Below, in pieces: positions 31,608-45,379 of a DNA stretch of 64,000 nucleotides (positions are counted from its first letter, which is position 1; every line of letters starts with the position of its first letter). A program made the position numbers and the translations under genes. Under the pieces are notes generated by a model. That model saw nothing but the letters and a program-made list of their open reading frames with translations, did no database searches and was not told the DNA's origin. Origin of the DNA: Prostheceraeus crozeri (taxonomy: Eukaryota; Platyhelminthes; Polycladida; Euryleptidae); NCBI GenBank assembly GCA_907163375.1, contig CAJQUW010000932.1:124001-188000 (forward strand), read 5' to 3'.

Positions 31608-34360
31608 ATTTTTTTAAAGTTTGGAAGAGCCAAGTTTTATCGTTATTGATATAGTTTATTTGTTGTGTAAATATATTTCAGACATACTCCATGTCCATTC
31701 TCAATACAAAAATAACTGTAAATATCGAGGTCTTATGGAATACATTGACTGAACAACAACATTGCTATTAAGAAGGCATGTCTAATATCCAACAAAGATT
31801 TCTTTCAAGAACTGATGAAAATGCATGACCATGAAGCAGAGAAGCACAATATGTTGACATCTCAAAAACTTGAAAATAGAATGACACGCTTGAAAATCCT
31901 CTATGGTATGGAAGAAGAATGTATACTGACAGAGAGCTCAGAAAGCTACAATCATAACGACTATTCAAAAACAAGCCTCGTAACAGACTTGACAGAAAGC
32001 TTAAACTGTCAAGAACTTGATTTGTTGAAAAAAGGTCCAAAATATGGATTAGCTGGACCAGTGAACGATGAACTGATGATCAATTTTAATATCAATTTTT
32101 CTAGACTCGCACATCAAATTAGGTGGAAAAACATTCTACAAAGAGATGATGACACCATTGAAAAATACCCATGGCACACTATATTGAAAATGCCTAAAGA
32201 AGATATGAGAGATCCTCAACTCGAAGACAAGTATAATAATAAAACAAGTTATTCAGAGGTTACTAAGGCAGCTACAGCAATCTTACATCAGATGAGCGCG
32301 CAACATTAAGAAAATTGAAAAAGAAACCGCTGATATACTTGCCAAGCGACAAAGGAGGCGAATTCTGTGTCATAAACGAATCGGAATATTTAGAAGCAGG
32401 GCAAAATCATCTTACCGATGAAACCATTTACACAAGCATTCCTCATATAACAGCAAATGCAATAGAAAAACGAATCAACTCAGTATGGAAGACAGTTGCA
32501 TAAGAAATTACTATCCCATACCCTGTTCATGTTAGAAAGAGATTCATCACTACGAATTCTGATATACCAAACTTTTATCACTTGATAAAGACCCACAAAA
32601 ATGGACCAGAATTGAAAATACGACCTATTGTTGCAGTCAACAATAGTCCAACGACAAAGATCGCTTGGCTGATCACGAAGCTATTGACTCCATTATTGAA
32701 AATAGTACCAGCTCACCTAGAAAACAGCTACGAGTTGATAAGAACAATACAAGACCTACCTAGCCGTCAAGATTCTCTCATACCTTGCAGTCTAGACGTC
32801 TCCGCCATGTATACGTCAATACCAACGAATGACGCCATCACCAACGTGATCAATATACTACAATATAACAATTATAACAAAATCAAAGGACTTTCACTTG
32901 TCCATGTTCACAAACTCATGACAATTGTCATCAAAAACGCTTACATGCAATTCAATGACAAATTCTGCCGCCAATGTAGTGGCCTCCCTATGGGATCTTC
33001 CCTCTCTGGTGTTGTCGCAATCCTCTTCATGGATAGTCTCGAAAAGAATGCTCTTCGATCAGTGCCATACATACCACTTTTCAAACGCTATGTTGATGAC
33101 TGCTTTTTTCTTGCCAACAACAGTTAAGAAGCATTAACGCTACTAGATACCATGAACAATCAGCACCCCAGCATCAAGTTTGAATTAGAATTACCGGAAC
33201 AAGATAACAGCTTTTGTCTCCTTGACTTTAAAATCACTATGAAGATCAACGAGGAGCCCAAATTCAATTTCTATAAGAAAAATGCAAAAAAGAACATTTT
33301 CGTACACTATAACTCAAACATTCCTCTGACACAGAAAATATCCTTCATTAACAATGAACGAGCCAGAATCAAAGAGCGATGCACTGATAAATCCGACTTC
33401 ATCAAGCATGAAAGAGAATTCGAGGAGATGCTAGAAATTAACAGATACTCCCCACAAGTTATTAAGCAATCCTAACAAGTATCAGGAATGCAGAAGAAAA
33501 CGAAGAGACAACATACTAAAGAAGATATCATGTATTTCAAGTTCGAAAACATCTCCGACAAAATCAATACACAGATCAAACACATTTTCAAAAAAGAAGG
33601 ATTCAACATAAGACTCGCACAGAGATCCAAGACATTGAGAAATGTCCTCAAAAAGCATCGACCTGTGAGACAAGGAAACTGCAATATGAAGAACTGCAAC
33701 CTGAATGATGAAATGAAATGCCTGAAAAAGAATGTGATCTACCAAATGAAATGTACAAAATGCAACAACACATACATAGGCAGCACTATAAGACCACTCC
33801 ACCAGAGTTCGAGAGCATCTCCAAACTACAACATCCTCTGTCTATAAACATAAAATCGTGTGTAAAGGACAATTCTCAACCAACATCCTTGCAACAGCGA
33901 AAGATACAGCATACCTCCGACTAAAAGAAGCTATTTACATAAAAAAGAATAATCCATCCATCAACAACAAACAAGAATCCAAAGCATTCAAAGATTTTCT
34001 TTTCTTCTGAGAAGTAATTATTTCCAACATTTTATAGACTTCTATTCTATCCTCAGAAGTCCCATTGGCTGGGTGGTTGGGGCTGGTTCTCGGGCCAAGA
34101 TATCTGGCTTTCTCCATTCTATGATTGTCAGATATCCTATGCATCTTGCTATATCAACGTTATTGTTTGTTAAGTGAATTTCAAATTTTGATATCTGTAT
34201 TCCATAAGACCTCGATATTTACAGTTCTTTTTGTATTGAGAATGGACATGGAGTATGTCTGAAATATATTTACATAACAAATAAACTATATCAATAACGA
34301 TAAACTTGGCTCTTCCAAACTTAAAAAAAATGCATTCCGGCCAAGGCTACTACAAAAAAA
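31608..34360 (+). mobile_element. Penelope-like element, nearly full length, 12 bp TSD
   Basis: The element is flanked by gttgtcagaatc at 31,596-31,607 and again at 34,361-34,372, a probable target duplication. An inverted pair of about 125 bp lies near the two ends (about 31,612-31,745 and 34,200-34,325), as is common for the pseudo-LTR arrangement of this class. It encodes a reverse transcriptase and GIY-YIG endonuclease. Confidence 0.8.
31815..33999 (+). pseudogene. Penelope-like RT with C-terminal GIY-YIG endonuclease
   Basis: Open segments cover the whole protein: a helical N-terminal region; LPSDKGGEF and HLIKTHKNG blocks typical of Penelope RTs (about 32,340 and 32,579); catalytic motif A as SLDVSAMYTSIP (about 32,788-32,823); GLPMGSSLSG (about 32,983); and YVDDCFF (about 33,090). 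The linker follows, then a GIY-YIG nuclease beginning VIYQMKCTKC with YIGSTIRPLH (about 33,738-33,805). In-frame stops or shifts occur near 32,309, 32,503, 33,125, 33,475 and 33,810. RT copies the RNA; the nuclease nicks the target. Catalytic residues remain, so decay is moderate. Confidence 0.8.
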
Positions 34361-34372
34361 GTTGTCAGAATC

Positions 34373-37300
34373 CACAACACGCTACCTCGAGGACATAATG
34401 AGTGAAGCATTTAAATAACAAAGTCCTGCATTCAAAATGGACTCTATATTGCCATCCATTTCAAATATCGAAGACAGAACACTTGGACATCCCCTGGCGT
34501 AGTAATTCGCAACACAGTTGATTTCATCCTTGTAAGAAAACGATAGCTTGCAAATACCGACACGCGCGGTGGCACATCCAGACATCAGCGATTACTGACT
34601 TCTTCTTTGTAAGGCGAAGTTACAGTTAAAAAAGCATTAATATAGCCGCCAACATCTAGGCCCTGTCTAGCACCAACTGAACACAAAGTACCCTACACAA
34701 TATCGAAGTCATTAAAGCTAGCATTATCATCTGCTCTATGCCAAAACTGACGCCGCATGGATGATCAATTTTCTGCGACAAGCTATCCAACGTAAATGTG
34801 AATTCCGAAAAAAAAATGGACATCCCCTTTTCGAATTCAAAGTGCAAAAATCGCTAGTTAAAAAGCTCATCGGCAAAAAATTAAACATCGGCGCTATAAT
34901 GATTCACAACATGTTCCCTACACACAATAAGATGTACAGCCTACCCATAGTAGATGTGACCTGCCTACGCTTCAGATTTCTCACAATACGCAACTAAGCA
35001 TTTATGCTTCATTATCACAAGCTTTGATGTCTTATTTTTCACATGTTCGATAGAAAACACAAACTTCATTCAAATATTCTAAACAAAAGAATTATTTATG
35101 TAAATGCTCGAACTGGAATAAGCTGCTGTATTATGGACTTGTAGTGCACTTGACATAAACAAATGGCATCAGTGTTCCTGATAAAACCAAGTTTTGAAGA
35201 GATGGAAGAATAAATATTGCTGCATAAATACATGAAAATTTAGTTTTCCTTGGTAACTGTGTTATCTCGCAAAGGTAGACAAAATTTGTGACACACAAAT
35301 GCTCATGTTCTATTCCAGGTAGATCATATTGCAAGAAAGAAAATCACTTTTTCGGGGTGTCACTGTTTCTGTGAAAATATTTCTTCTTTTTTCGATTTAA
35401 TACTACAATATAAAGTGATAAAACTATCATAACTAGGCTACAGCAAAAAATCGATGTTGATTATGTTCAGCTGCCTTATCTCTGTATTAGGAATTCGTGA
35501 GTTTTCATACTTTAGATTGTTACAAGCAATGATAGCCTCGATTAAACAGTTGAGCATCCCTCCGAAATTCAGTGCATACTTAAATCATGTCGACACAAGT
35601 TGAACTATCATGACTTCAGCTACGAAGAAACCGCTTATGTTGCATCATGCCTCACTTGATAATTGCGAAGCAGCATAAAGGACATTCAGTAAAAAATACG
35701 GAAATGAGGCTGCACCTGCAAACTTGGAAAAAGCGTTTTGACCAAACTCGCAATGTGTTGCCGATGAAGCAACCCGTTGGTCCTGCAAATGGGACTTCTG
35801 AACACAAAGCAATAGTTTTCTATTAAAACCATCATGCAATACGATCTATTCCACGGATGACAGGTGATATCTAGATTAGGTTTCAATAGTATTGTACTGC
35901 ATAATTGATCGTAATCTTGGGTTTCTCTTTTGGATCAGATTTTTATGGCGCGGGAGTCTAAATCATGTGGTACTTCGACTGGAGAGTATTGCAGTGGAGC
36001 TAAAGTGCATTGCTAGTTTGGATTAAATTCAACGTAATTGCAGTCAAATTGTTTCCTAACGGCTGGTATCTATTAAATGAACTTCTACTTTTAAATTTTC
36101 TCATAAAGCAAGACTTCATTACATGACTGATCTAAACCAAGCCACTAATTTTCCAGCTTGATCTCAGAATTCTATTTTTCGCTCCCTTCAATTTAGAGAG
36201 GCTAGAATGGACAATAAATCCTAATCGATAGAAATTTCAGATGCTTGACTAGGCATCGATCTAAGTCAGTGGGAGATTTGCAATTGTCAAGCCAGTGAAA
36301 ATTCGACGGGCATTCATTGAATATCACTTTGAACACACTTTGAACTTCTGGCAAATCGCCCAAGAAAGCGTGCCTGCAATAATCAATAAATGCTGATTTT
36401 TTAAGTACAGTGCAGATAGAATAATTAAACATTGAATCTAATTAATTCGAAATTTCACTATCATGTTATAATGCAAATCTCAAGTTTACCTTAGCATGAC
36501 TGCAACTTTAAATAGGGAGTTTTCTTCGATGTTGAGAGATGTGAATTAGGCCTGCTTATGATTCCTCATATAGGATGAAACGACAGCTATTCAGGTCTGT
36601 TTCCATTTCTCTGCTGAGAATGCAACTCAACTTGTTATTATTCTATTTACTAAGTCAGTGGCATAGAGCATATAGTAGGTATATTAGGTGGAGTGGTAAC
36701 TCCGCATTTATTAAATCCCCAATGTGTATACACCAAAGATATTTAATTGTTTAAAAGGGCTAGATGAGAAATAGATGCCTAAATTTGAACCAAATTTTAG
36801 TACGGTGCTTATCGTGACAAAAAATGCATTACGGCAATGGGGCGAAATTGCTGTTTTGTCGGCTGTGCAATATGCAATGCGACAAAAAGGCTTGGAAATG
36901 GCACATGATGTAAAGCATAATTCATTGATATTATGTGATAAGTTTCAAGAATATTCGTTCAGTAGTTTGTCTGAAAAAAATTGTTGAAGATGAGAGCGGC
37001 AATACAGCAATTTAATGCAGTACGTACTTTCAATTTGGAAGAAAAAATTTTCAGATGAAGACTGATGCGGTATAAGTTGATAAACACTAAACTCCCTCCC
37101 CTCTGTAGAATTCATAACATACACAATTTCAGCGAGAATCCGAATATCACACTGAGGAATTGGCTATTAATAGGGCTCACCATGTCAACAACGCTCTTCG
37201 AGTTATTCACCAGGCTGAAACTAGAGTATGGATCTATGTATTGCAAATAATTAAGAGAGGGCAGCTTTGGTCCAAATGGAATCGATCATCGGATGTCTGT

Positions 37301-37560
37301 CAGTGTCAAAGATGTTGTCAATGTGCATTATATAGCATACGTAATACATGTTGTTTGTCTTTATTTGCTTAAGACAATTTTATATCAATTTTTCTGACAA
37401 TGCATATACATTTTTTCTGTTGTATCATGTGATTTCTTACCGCAAGATTATATTTACACGTTAGATTATTGCCAAGCTTGGCAAAAAGCATTTGGCGTGG
37501 CCGGGCAACGGTGCGGTGGGTACAGCAACAATATACATGTACAACCATTCCAGAAAATAG
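34373..37560. other. Non-coding region
   Basis: No gene is firmly supported. A 70-codon ORF at 36,775-36,987 has a fairly protein-like first 55 residues but no recognisable motif and no exon signals I trust. The dispersed repeat noted at 30,319 recurs at 36,513-36,632. Confidence 0.35.
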
Positions 37561-37572
37561 TGGGCCAGAGTG

Positions 37573-37673
37573 AATACTATCCATTGAGAGAGGCCACAAA
37601 ACCAGGTATTGGCTAAATGCGAATTTCTATTAGGCAAGGCCTTTCAACCGGCCCAGCCGGTCATCGTCAGGCA
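37573..37673 (+). repeat. Inverted copy of Penelope-like 2 sequence
   Basis: About 100 bases here are the near-exact reverse complement of 44,716-44,815 (shared core ggcaaggcctttcaaccggc). With the element on the minus strand between them, this is the inverted terminal copy often seen in Penelope-like elements. Confidence 0.65.
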
Positions 37674-40600
37674 AGTCACTCCAGACAACAGACTGGTCAC
37701 TCACCAACAGTCGCAACACAGCTCACTTGACAGGTTGCAGCATCAAAAAATTACAGCATAGAAATTGGAGACAGGCTTACGAAAATAGAGACCGTAAACA
37801 TGAAATAAATGGAAATCATGCTACTACAGAGGAGGAGCTAAGTAACAAGGCATAGTAAGCAAAAGCAAGAATTGGAAAGAAAGTCAAAGTTACCGAAACC
37901 AAAGATCACTGATGCGGTGCTTGGTGTGATTAGAGGAAGATAGCGTCTTCGTCCACCACGATTCTTTTATCACTCTCTTCCTCCAGTTACTCTCCTTGTC
38001 TATCACCTTCATCTCTTCAAAATTTACTGAATGCGAGTGGTCGTGAGCGTGTTGAGCCACTTCAAAGCGCATGCTGTCAATGTCTCGAACAGCCTTCATA
38101 TGCTCTCGCCTTCGTTCATCCAACGTTCGTGAGGATTCTCCAACATAGCTCCAGCTACATCCCTCTGAGCCACAAGGCAGTTGGTAGATGATTCCCAACT
38201 CGGTGACAGGCACGGGTCGCTTTTTAACCAGCTGCTGTCGAAGAGTAGAGGTATGCTCTTGCGAAGGACACTCCTTATCCTCTCAGAGACTCCAGGAATG
38301 TAGGGAATCGAGCCACAAAATTCATTCTTTGCCTTGTCGCTGTCATTGATTGGTTGATAGGAAGGAGTACACCACTTCTCACATTCGGCTACGGAATATC
38401 CATTGGCTCGCAAAGTCTCGAACACTTTCCTTTCTTCACCAAGAATGTTGGTATCAGAGCAGATTGCACCAATTCTACTTGATAGACATCGAGCCAGCCC
38501 CTTGAAAACACCAATTGGGTGAGCCGATTCTCGCTGAATGTAGCGGTTAGTGTGAGTTGGCTTACGATTTGCGGAAAAAGCCAGACCATCAGAACTTTGC
38601 CCGATGCTCACATCCATGAATGGCAAAATTCGGTTCTCCTCCAACTCCATTGTAAAATTGATCTTTGAATGAAGCGAATTCAAGAAATCCAGAAATTTCC
38701 CCAGATCATCCATGGATTCCTTCCAATGACCCGCCGAGCAAGCTTTGTCCGCGGACAAAACGGGTAAGAAATGGACATCCGTCGGTCTTCCATTAACTCA
38801 CACTTTTGTCCGCGAGAGTGCGGCAGTATACGGCAGAAGAACGGCAGTATACGGAAATCCGTCGGGCTTCCGTTTCTCGGACTTTAAATTCATGATTTAC
38901 GGACGCTTAACGGAATAGAAACGGTTGCGCATGTCTGGAAATTTCCGTGTAAATTCTGATATAATATACATACTTGTTCTGCTTAAACTTATCGAATGCT
39001 ACTTGATTCATTTATCTTTTAGTCCTCTTTTTGGTTTTATCAAACAACATCTAAGTCGAACGTTTGCTGAAAGCCTGGATGCAGATCAGATTCCAGAATA
39101 TTTTGTGGTCTACCGATGAATTGAAAATCGATGATCTGTAATTCGGCATCTTGTTTTAAGTATCATTAAATCGAAGCGTTTAGTTTTATGCTTGATTGCA
39201 TTCTATGTTTCTACTTTTGCCGAAGTGTGCGAGAGTACACCGTAGGCCGCCAGAATCGAACGCGTGCATAATTTCGACAGGAACATTATTTTTTTGCGTA
39301 ACATGTAATAACCAAGGCAATTTCTTGCTATTTTTATAACTATGATTTCAATGAGCATAACAAGTAAAGAACATCGCCGTGCATGAATTGCGTTCATTTC
39401 AATTTTTTTCTATCGAATCCTTGTGTGGTGCATGTCGGGCGATCTTGGAAGTTATAGTTTGTGAGTTGTGTCCAATTCATTTTGACGGGCGGTAATGTCA
39501 CTCATGAACCATATGCTTGCGTCTGCAAGGGCAATCTATAGTCACTCTGTATACTACTGCCTTTGGTTGTGATTCAGCTGAAGCAAATGGCGCGCGCGAA
39601 TTTTCTGCTTGACGCGACATAAACACTTTTTCACACACGACACGCATTTTCAAGCAGCGCAATGTTTTGCTATCTTGTGATCGATCGCCCCTTTCGCTTA
39701 CGTGATTGGCCAGGCCGTGAAGCGGAGTCAACGCCGGCAACTTGCAGAGGGAACAGGGAACAGCCGATCATCAACTTACACAATTGCAGGCGAATGTCGA
39801 CTGAGAAAATTGACTTGGTTATCTCAATGTCTCACCGTTGAAGGTGGATGTGATTTGTTCAATGCTTAATACATATCTGATTCAGTGTGGTCCAGTTTGG
39901 AGAACAATTCAACGTCGTCTAATGGCATTTCACACCTATTTATTCCTCACAATCTAAATTAACTGACTGTACATCTTATGCCATGAATAATTTTCTAGTC
40001 AGCCTGAATACAGGTCTGAATTTGCACTACATTCAATGGAAAATTGGTTTCCTGTGATGATCTTGGTGAGTCCTAGTCGTGGCTATTAGTATTCCAGACC
40101 CCAACAGGCAGACAACGAAAAACAGCTCAATGTTGTCGACTTACTTCCATCTGCCATTGTCACTAGATACATGTCTTCTGCATCAACGATATGGACACAA
40201 TGGTGAGCTCGGAAATTTCCTAATTAATTTCTATTTGCAGTCATGTTTCTTTAGAATGTTGCATTCACATTGAAAACAGCAGGGCTCTTAATTAGTATAG
40301 GCCTAGGCTATATTGTATGATAATGTTTGATCTTATGTAGCAATCGCGCGTTATGGATTCATGCGATTTGAATAGTTTTCCCAGTTCTTGGGGCGCATTT
40401 CACATTATAATGATTGACATGGTGACTGGTACATACAGTGTAATCATAATTTAACTATTTCATGATCTACACAACTGGATTTTCCACTAAACGTTTGAAT
40501 TTTCATTGTGTATACGCAATACGTATGGAATTGAAAAATTATAAGGATTGATTTTTGCTAATAGATTTCAATTTTTCATTTCATCACCGCATGGGACAAT

Positions 40601-41315
40601 CGCGGAAATCTTATACATGATCGAAGTCTTACAACATAGTTGAAATTACGAATATGGCATACAACGACAGCATAGACAAACTATAGGACACAGGGCTGTG
40701 GAGGCGGAGGCGTAAAAAATTGGCCGCCTACGGCTTTCGAAATTTTAATGAATGATGTGATTTGATATAATCCTATTATTTGATGCATATATTTGATGTT
40801 ATTTGATATACATTTGTTATAGATGCAATTTATGCCACCCAATATAAAAAATTAATGAAGTATAGATACCGTGCATGTCCTCCATTGAATAGATTACATT
40901 GGTTTACTACCGTACAAGTAATTCATCAGTCGTCTGTAGTGTATTTAGCAGTTGTAGTGTCCGCTATTCAATAACAAGTAAATCTATGAAAACATATGGT
41001 GCGAATTCGGCTATTGTGATTTTAGTTACTTCGGCGTTTGGACACCATCACCACCGTTTCCTTTGACTAATGAATGAATTTTCATTAATTAGTGGGTATT
41101 GTATAGGCAACAGCTAGCCGACCATGTCTGTGAAGTAGATCCATTAAACTTTCTGATTAATGAAATGTAGATCTAGGCTGGTTGAGAAAACATGAACTCA
41201 TAGAAATCGACCATAATCCGATCTTTATATGAACGTCATATTTGTTATGCTTCTTTACCAGACTACGTGAGGGTATAGCTATGCGCATGATGTTCATGAA
41301 AAATGGATTGCCATT

Positions 41316-41400
41316 GCACTCCGAATTATTTAACAGTACTATAGAAGGCTACTACTACAGTAGTAGCCTTCTATAGTACTGTTCAATAATTCGGAGTGCA
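41316..41400. repeat. Near-perfect 83-85 bp palindrome
   Basis: Arms of about 41 bases around a cag centre near 41,358: tgcactccgaattatttaac at the left is repeated inverted with one change at the right end. A second inverted pair (ggttgggtactg / cagtacccaacc) lies at 41,410-41,460. Confidence 0.7.
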
Positions 41401-42629
41401 TGAATCTGCGGTTGGGTACTGGGGTCAAAGATGAACATCTATGACAACAGTACCCAACCAAATTTGTAGACTACTGTATACCGTGTTAAGAATAGCAAGA
41501 TTAATCATCAGTGTGTAGAACTAGACCGACAACGAAAAATTAATTTTATCGTATAGCATCATATCACGTTTATACCATGTTATTATTATAACTACAGTAT
41601 ATGGTATATATTCTACTATATTATTGCTGAGGTCTGAGGCGGAGGCACTTTTCAAATAGACCGCCTCGAACACAGCCTTGATAGGACATGCGTAAAGACA
41701 GTGAATACATTTGAATCGATGTGTCAGTTCATGCATCGAATTCATTTTATAATTCTAAAAATTTCTGTCGATGTTACATCTACTAGCCTGACTGGTGAAA
41801 GGCTTTTTTATACTACGGCGTTTAGGTAAGTTTTAATGAAATTCGTTTCTACCAATGTTGGCCTTTGGTTTTAGTGTTTTTTTAATGGTAAACAGCGTAG
41901 TGAAAATCTCGGGTGTCAAGATTGGACCCGTAAATTTCTTTTTCAACGGTTAACTGATGTGATTAGTCAATCCGTTAACATGGGTAACCGACAAACAACA
42001 TTATCTTGCTGCGATAACATAACATTTCAAATAATGTAATTAAGTGGCATGCGTATAAAAATACGCCTACTACCAAATTGAAGATAATTGATTGTAATAA
42101 AAATTAGCAATATTATTGCTAATATTATTATGGAATATTTTATCATAATGTTTTACTGCACATTATGTATCTCTTGTTTTCGACTTAACTTATCTTAAAA
42201 TGCATGGAATAAGTTAATTTGAACAGGGTCATAATGAATGAACCGATTAGCGATTGGTTGATCGCTCACATCACTACTATAAAGTCAAATGAAAGCTAAT
42301 TTAACTTAAAAGAGCCGTAAAGTCTTAAGTCCCCAAGTCTCCTTACTCGCATGCCAAATCATACCTTGCTATGATTACAAAAATATAGATTCTATTAACC
42401 ATGTATGAATGAAACTTTCAAGAATTTTTAGGTATTGATGACACAGTGGTTGTAATATCAGCACTTTTCTTTTATTCATAGTGGCAGCGTTTTCACAAAA
42501 TTTGTGTCAAATCACCTACCATGTATCACTCGAATTCTCGTAATAATTTCCCCTCTAACACATGCAATGATGATTATCAAAAATATCCACTCTTCAGTGA
42601 TTAAGGTGATTTCAGTAGACTTCTTAATT

Positions 42630-42996
42630 TCAGTTCAATTCCTTGGAAGAAAAGTTGGTGAAGCTGGAACGTGTGAGATTGCAAATCGCCCTGGACGCCT
42701 TCGTTCTGAAAACATTAATTTCTCCACAAATCAACTAATCATCTCAGGTTCAACCGTTGTTAGTTACTCGCAAAGTGTGCCGACTCATTGCACCGGACGA
42801 GTTGATGCAATTTTTCATCCGAGACGACAAGTTTTCAAAGTGGAAATTCTCGAAGAGATGTTTTCCAACATCTTTTCCGACACTTTATCAAGTTGTGATA
42901 TCCGTAATACGAGTATGTGCAAACCTGGCCGGAAATTATGATCAAGTGTTGTCACGTGTGATCGAAAAGCGTCGAAAGAACGAGTGTAACAATTAA
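42630..42996 (+). pseudogene. Possible exon(s) of unknown gene in the 5.9 kb insertion
   Basis: After tttcag near 42,631 an open frame with strong codon character gives a helical Leu/Lys/Val-rich segment to a TAA near 42,740. After a further cag near 42,749 another frame codes about 80 residues to 42,996 with R-x-I-A-P-D-E-L and an aromatic/basic stretch. The two may be exons or frameshifted parts of one protein. No family is recognised; it could be the end of an unknown transposase. Confidence 0.3.
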
Positions 42997-44228
42997 ATCA
43001 AACGGCAATGTCTGACTCCGATGAACAGATGGAAGAAGAATCTCAGAAATTGTATTAGTTCATGAACTCTACGAAGAAGTGTAAGTCATAGACATTCGAA
43101 TTACATTCACATTGTTATAATTAGTATCTATGATCACTTAAAATCTTTCCGTCGGTATTTTATGCAAGATGTGCTTCACTTGAGGTGATGCTAGTGTTTT
43201 CTTGTACTGGGTACGTTATGATAAAGGTACATTCTATTGTTTTATATACTCACATTCGTCGTTTTACATCAACTTGTCGTCCATTGTTCATTTATCAATC
43301 TAGTAATTCTTTTTTATATGAGTTTTGATCATATGTATTTCTGTACGAAACTTCAATCATTTCCACTCACACATTACATTACAGTAATGCATGGGAAGTT
43401 TGTAATCGTTGCCAAAAGGGAAAAATTACTGTGTGGCTTATCATTTCAAACGCCATTCGACAGTTACTGTTTCAATGTTGAATAAACGTATTATTCGTAC
43501 GTACGCTATTAGGCCTATATGATATCACACAATAGTATGTTTTGGGTATGAAGGTCAATGATAAGTAAGTTTTTTCGTGTGCCATTTGTAGGATGATGCT
43601 TGTACTTCATTTGATAGATTAACATTTAAAATTGGATATGCAATTCTTTATCCTGTTTTAAATTATGAAATAAAGATTTGCATAATCCGTCTAGTATGAA
43701 AATAAAATGATTTTCTTCTCATACCTAGTAGTAAAACGGCTGCCTTAGAAAAACATGTAACTTCGCACAATAAGACTACCAATAGGCTAATAGTAACATT
43801 GCGATTGCCCATGAATGTTGACATATTCCCATTTTGGCAAGTTTACAAGCTTTCCAGACCAGTCGATAATTGTTTTACCCTTGTTATTTGTTTAACGAAT
43901 GTTAATTGTTGGTATACATATTTCTCAATTTGTCGTCTCTGGTGCTCAACAGATATCTCGTGTAAAGTTGTTGGTTTTCCTTGAAATTTTACAAACAAAT
44001 GGGATAGCTTCGTGAGACGACCACTTTGTTTAATGTATTTTAATTGAATTGCCGATTATAATATGACTTACCTGTCTATATTTCCGGAAGCGCTAGATAT
44101 TTGTAGCCAATTCGTTCAACATCAGTGAAACATTGGCAATTTATCTGTAACTGATCCGTAGTTAGCTCGTACAGGACCCGCTTATCCTAAGTAATCTGTC
44201 CGTTCGCTACCCGTCGACGATCTTAAAC

Positions 44229-44420
44229 TTGTCCGTTGGAATCCGTATTTAGTCCGTCAGAGTCCATAATTAGTCCGTTAGAATCCGTATTTAGTCCGTC
44301 AGAATCCGTATTTAGTCCGTCCGAGTCCATAATTAGTCCTTCAGAGTCCATAATTAGTCCGTCAGAATCCGTAATTAGTCCGTTGGTTATCTGTGGTCAG
44401 TCCGTTCAGAATCCGCGCAT
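44229..44420. repeat. Tandem array of about 19 bp units
   Basis: About nine units of the type agtccgtcagaatccgtatt with small variations. They form part of the subterminal region of the 5.9 kb insertion. Confidence 0.7.
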
Positions 44421-44815
44421 TCATCATATCCGTCAACTGTCCGTCAGATTATTTTAATGCGGACAAATAATGTCCGCTATTGTTCCTTTGAAGTCCGTTC
44501 TAATGCCTTAGGCTACCCGTTCTTTGTCCCTTCATTTCCGCCCTATGTCCTTGTGATGTCCTCGGCGGACAAAATTTGTCCACCGTTTACTATCCGTTAA
44601 CTGACCGCGAACGGACACCAAAAAGACATTCAGCGGACTTCCGCCGGATGACTTTTTGCTCGGCGGGGAGCCAATATATCGTCCACATATCGAAGACAAA
44701 ATGACGGGAAACTTGCCTGACGATGACCGGCTGGGCCGGTTGAAAGGCCTTGCCTAATAGAAATTCGCATTTAGCCAATACCTGGTTTTGTGGCCTCTCT
44801 CAATGGATAGTATGT

Positions 44816-45300
44816 ACAACCATACACAGGTTTCTTACTAATTACAAAGAAACAATCTGCATGATCAAAAGTAAAGACGCGGTTCATTTTTCTGTTCAGA
44901 AAAGTCAAAGTAAGTATATAAGGGAAGTATGGAATCAATGGTTGATTTGTGGCGACAGCTATGATATTACTTTTTCGCCAGCGCTTATAAGCAGCAGTTT
45001 TATTTGATATCGCAATTGACAACAGAATAGTATTGAAATATTAAATGGAAGGGACTGAATAGCTATGTCAAAACTATGAAGCACTGAAAAATTACATAGT
45101 TATCCGTAGACATCTAGAAGACAAAAACATGATGAAGATCCATTTCTATGGCTAAAATGCTAGATTTTTTTTGGTATAGAAATTAATTGATTATTAAGGT
45201 ACTTAATAGACGACTACAAACCATTCTATACGATTTAAAGGGGGACTTATGATTGCATTAATGTACAGTATATGAACGTGTTTACAAACTTTTTGCCTAC
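44816..45300. other. Non-coding spacer
   Basis: No gene or clear repeat is recognised between the Penelope-like remnant and the repeat arrays that start near 45,380. Confidence 0.35.
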
Positions 45301-45379
45301 TGAACATCTGAAAATCTTTGTATCGAATCTAGAAATACTTCAGTAGTAAGTAAAACTACACTTCTGGATAGCGCAAGAT

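Larger units (their letters stand above)
38731..44666. mobile_element. 5.9 kb insertion with CCGCCGAGCAA inverted ends
   Basis: CCGCCGAGCAA at 38,731 is matched by its reverse complement ending at 44,666. Both ends continue into regions packed with gtccg/cggac motifs (38,745-38,930 and 44,220-44,660), typical of subterminal transposase-binding arrays. The flanks are the two halves of one Penelope RT, proving insertion. No clear target duplication and no recognisable transposase are seen, so it is a non-autonomous or unknown DNA transposon. Confidence 0.65.
37890..44815 (-). pseudogene. Second Penelope-like element, RT split by a 5.9 kb insertion
   Basis: On the minus strand the RT palm piece with RYVDD lies at about 44,690-44,676, immediately before the insertion end. 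The protein resumes at 38,730 with a W-x-E-S-M-D-D-L block, the FLDFLNSLH region and the conserved linker with an R-K-P-T-H-T-N-R-Y core (about 38,570-38,540), and ends in a GIY-YIG nuclease at 38,205-37,890 (IIYQLPC, WSYVGESSRTL). A frameshift separates linker and nuclease near 38,200. The N-terminal half of the RT upstream of RYVDD is not recognisable, so the copy was probably 5' truncated. It belongs to a lineage different from the 31,608 element. Confidence 0.7.

Noticed and set aside
37880-37930. Hammerhead ribozyme near the Penelope-like element (ctgatg followed by cggtgc)
   Set aside because: The required CUGANGA core with a downstream GAAA and pairing stems could not be assembled.
44229-44420. 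Possible CRISPR-like array
   Set aside because: Units are contiguous, degenerate and without spacers; it is a subterminal tandem repeat of a eukaryotic transposon.
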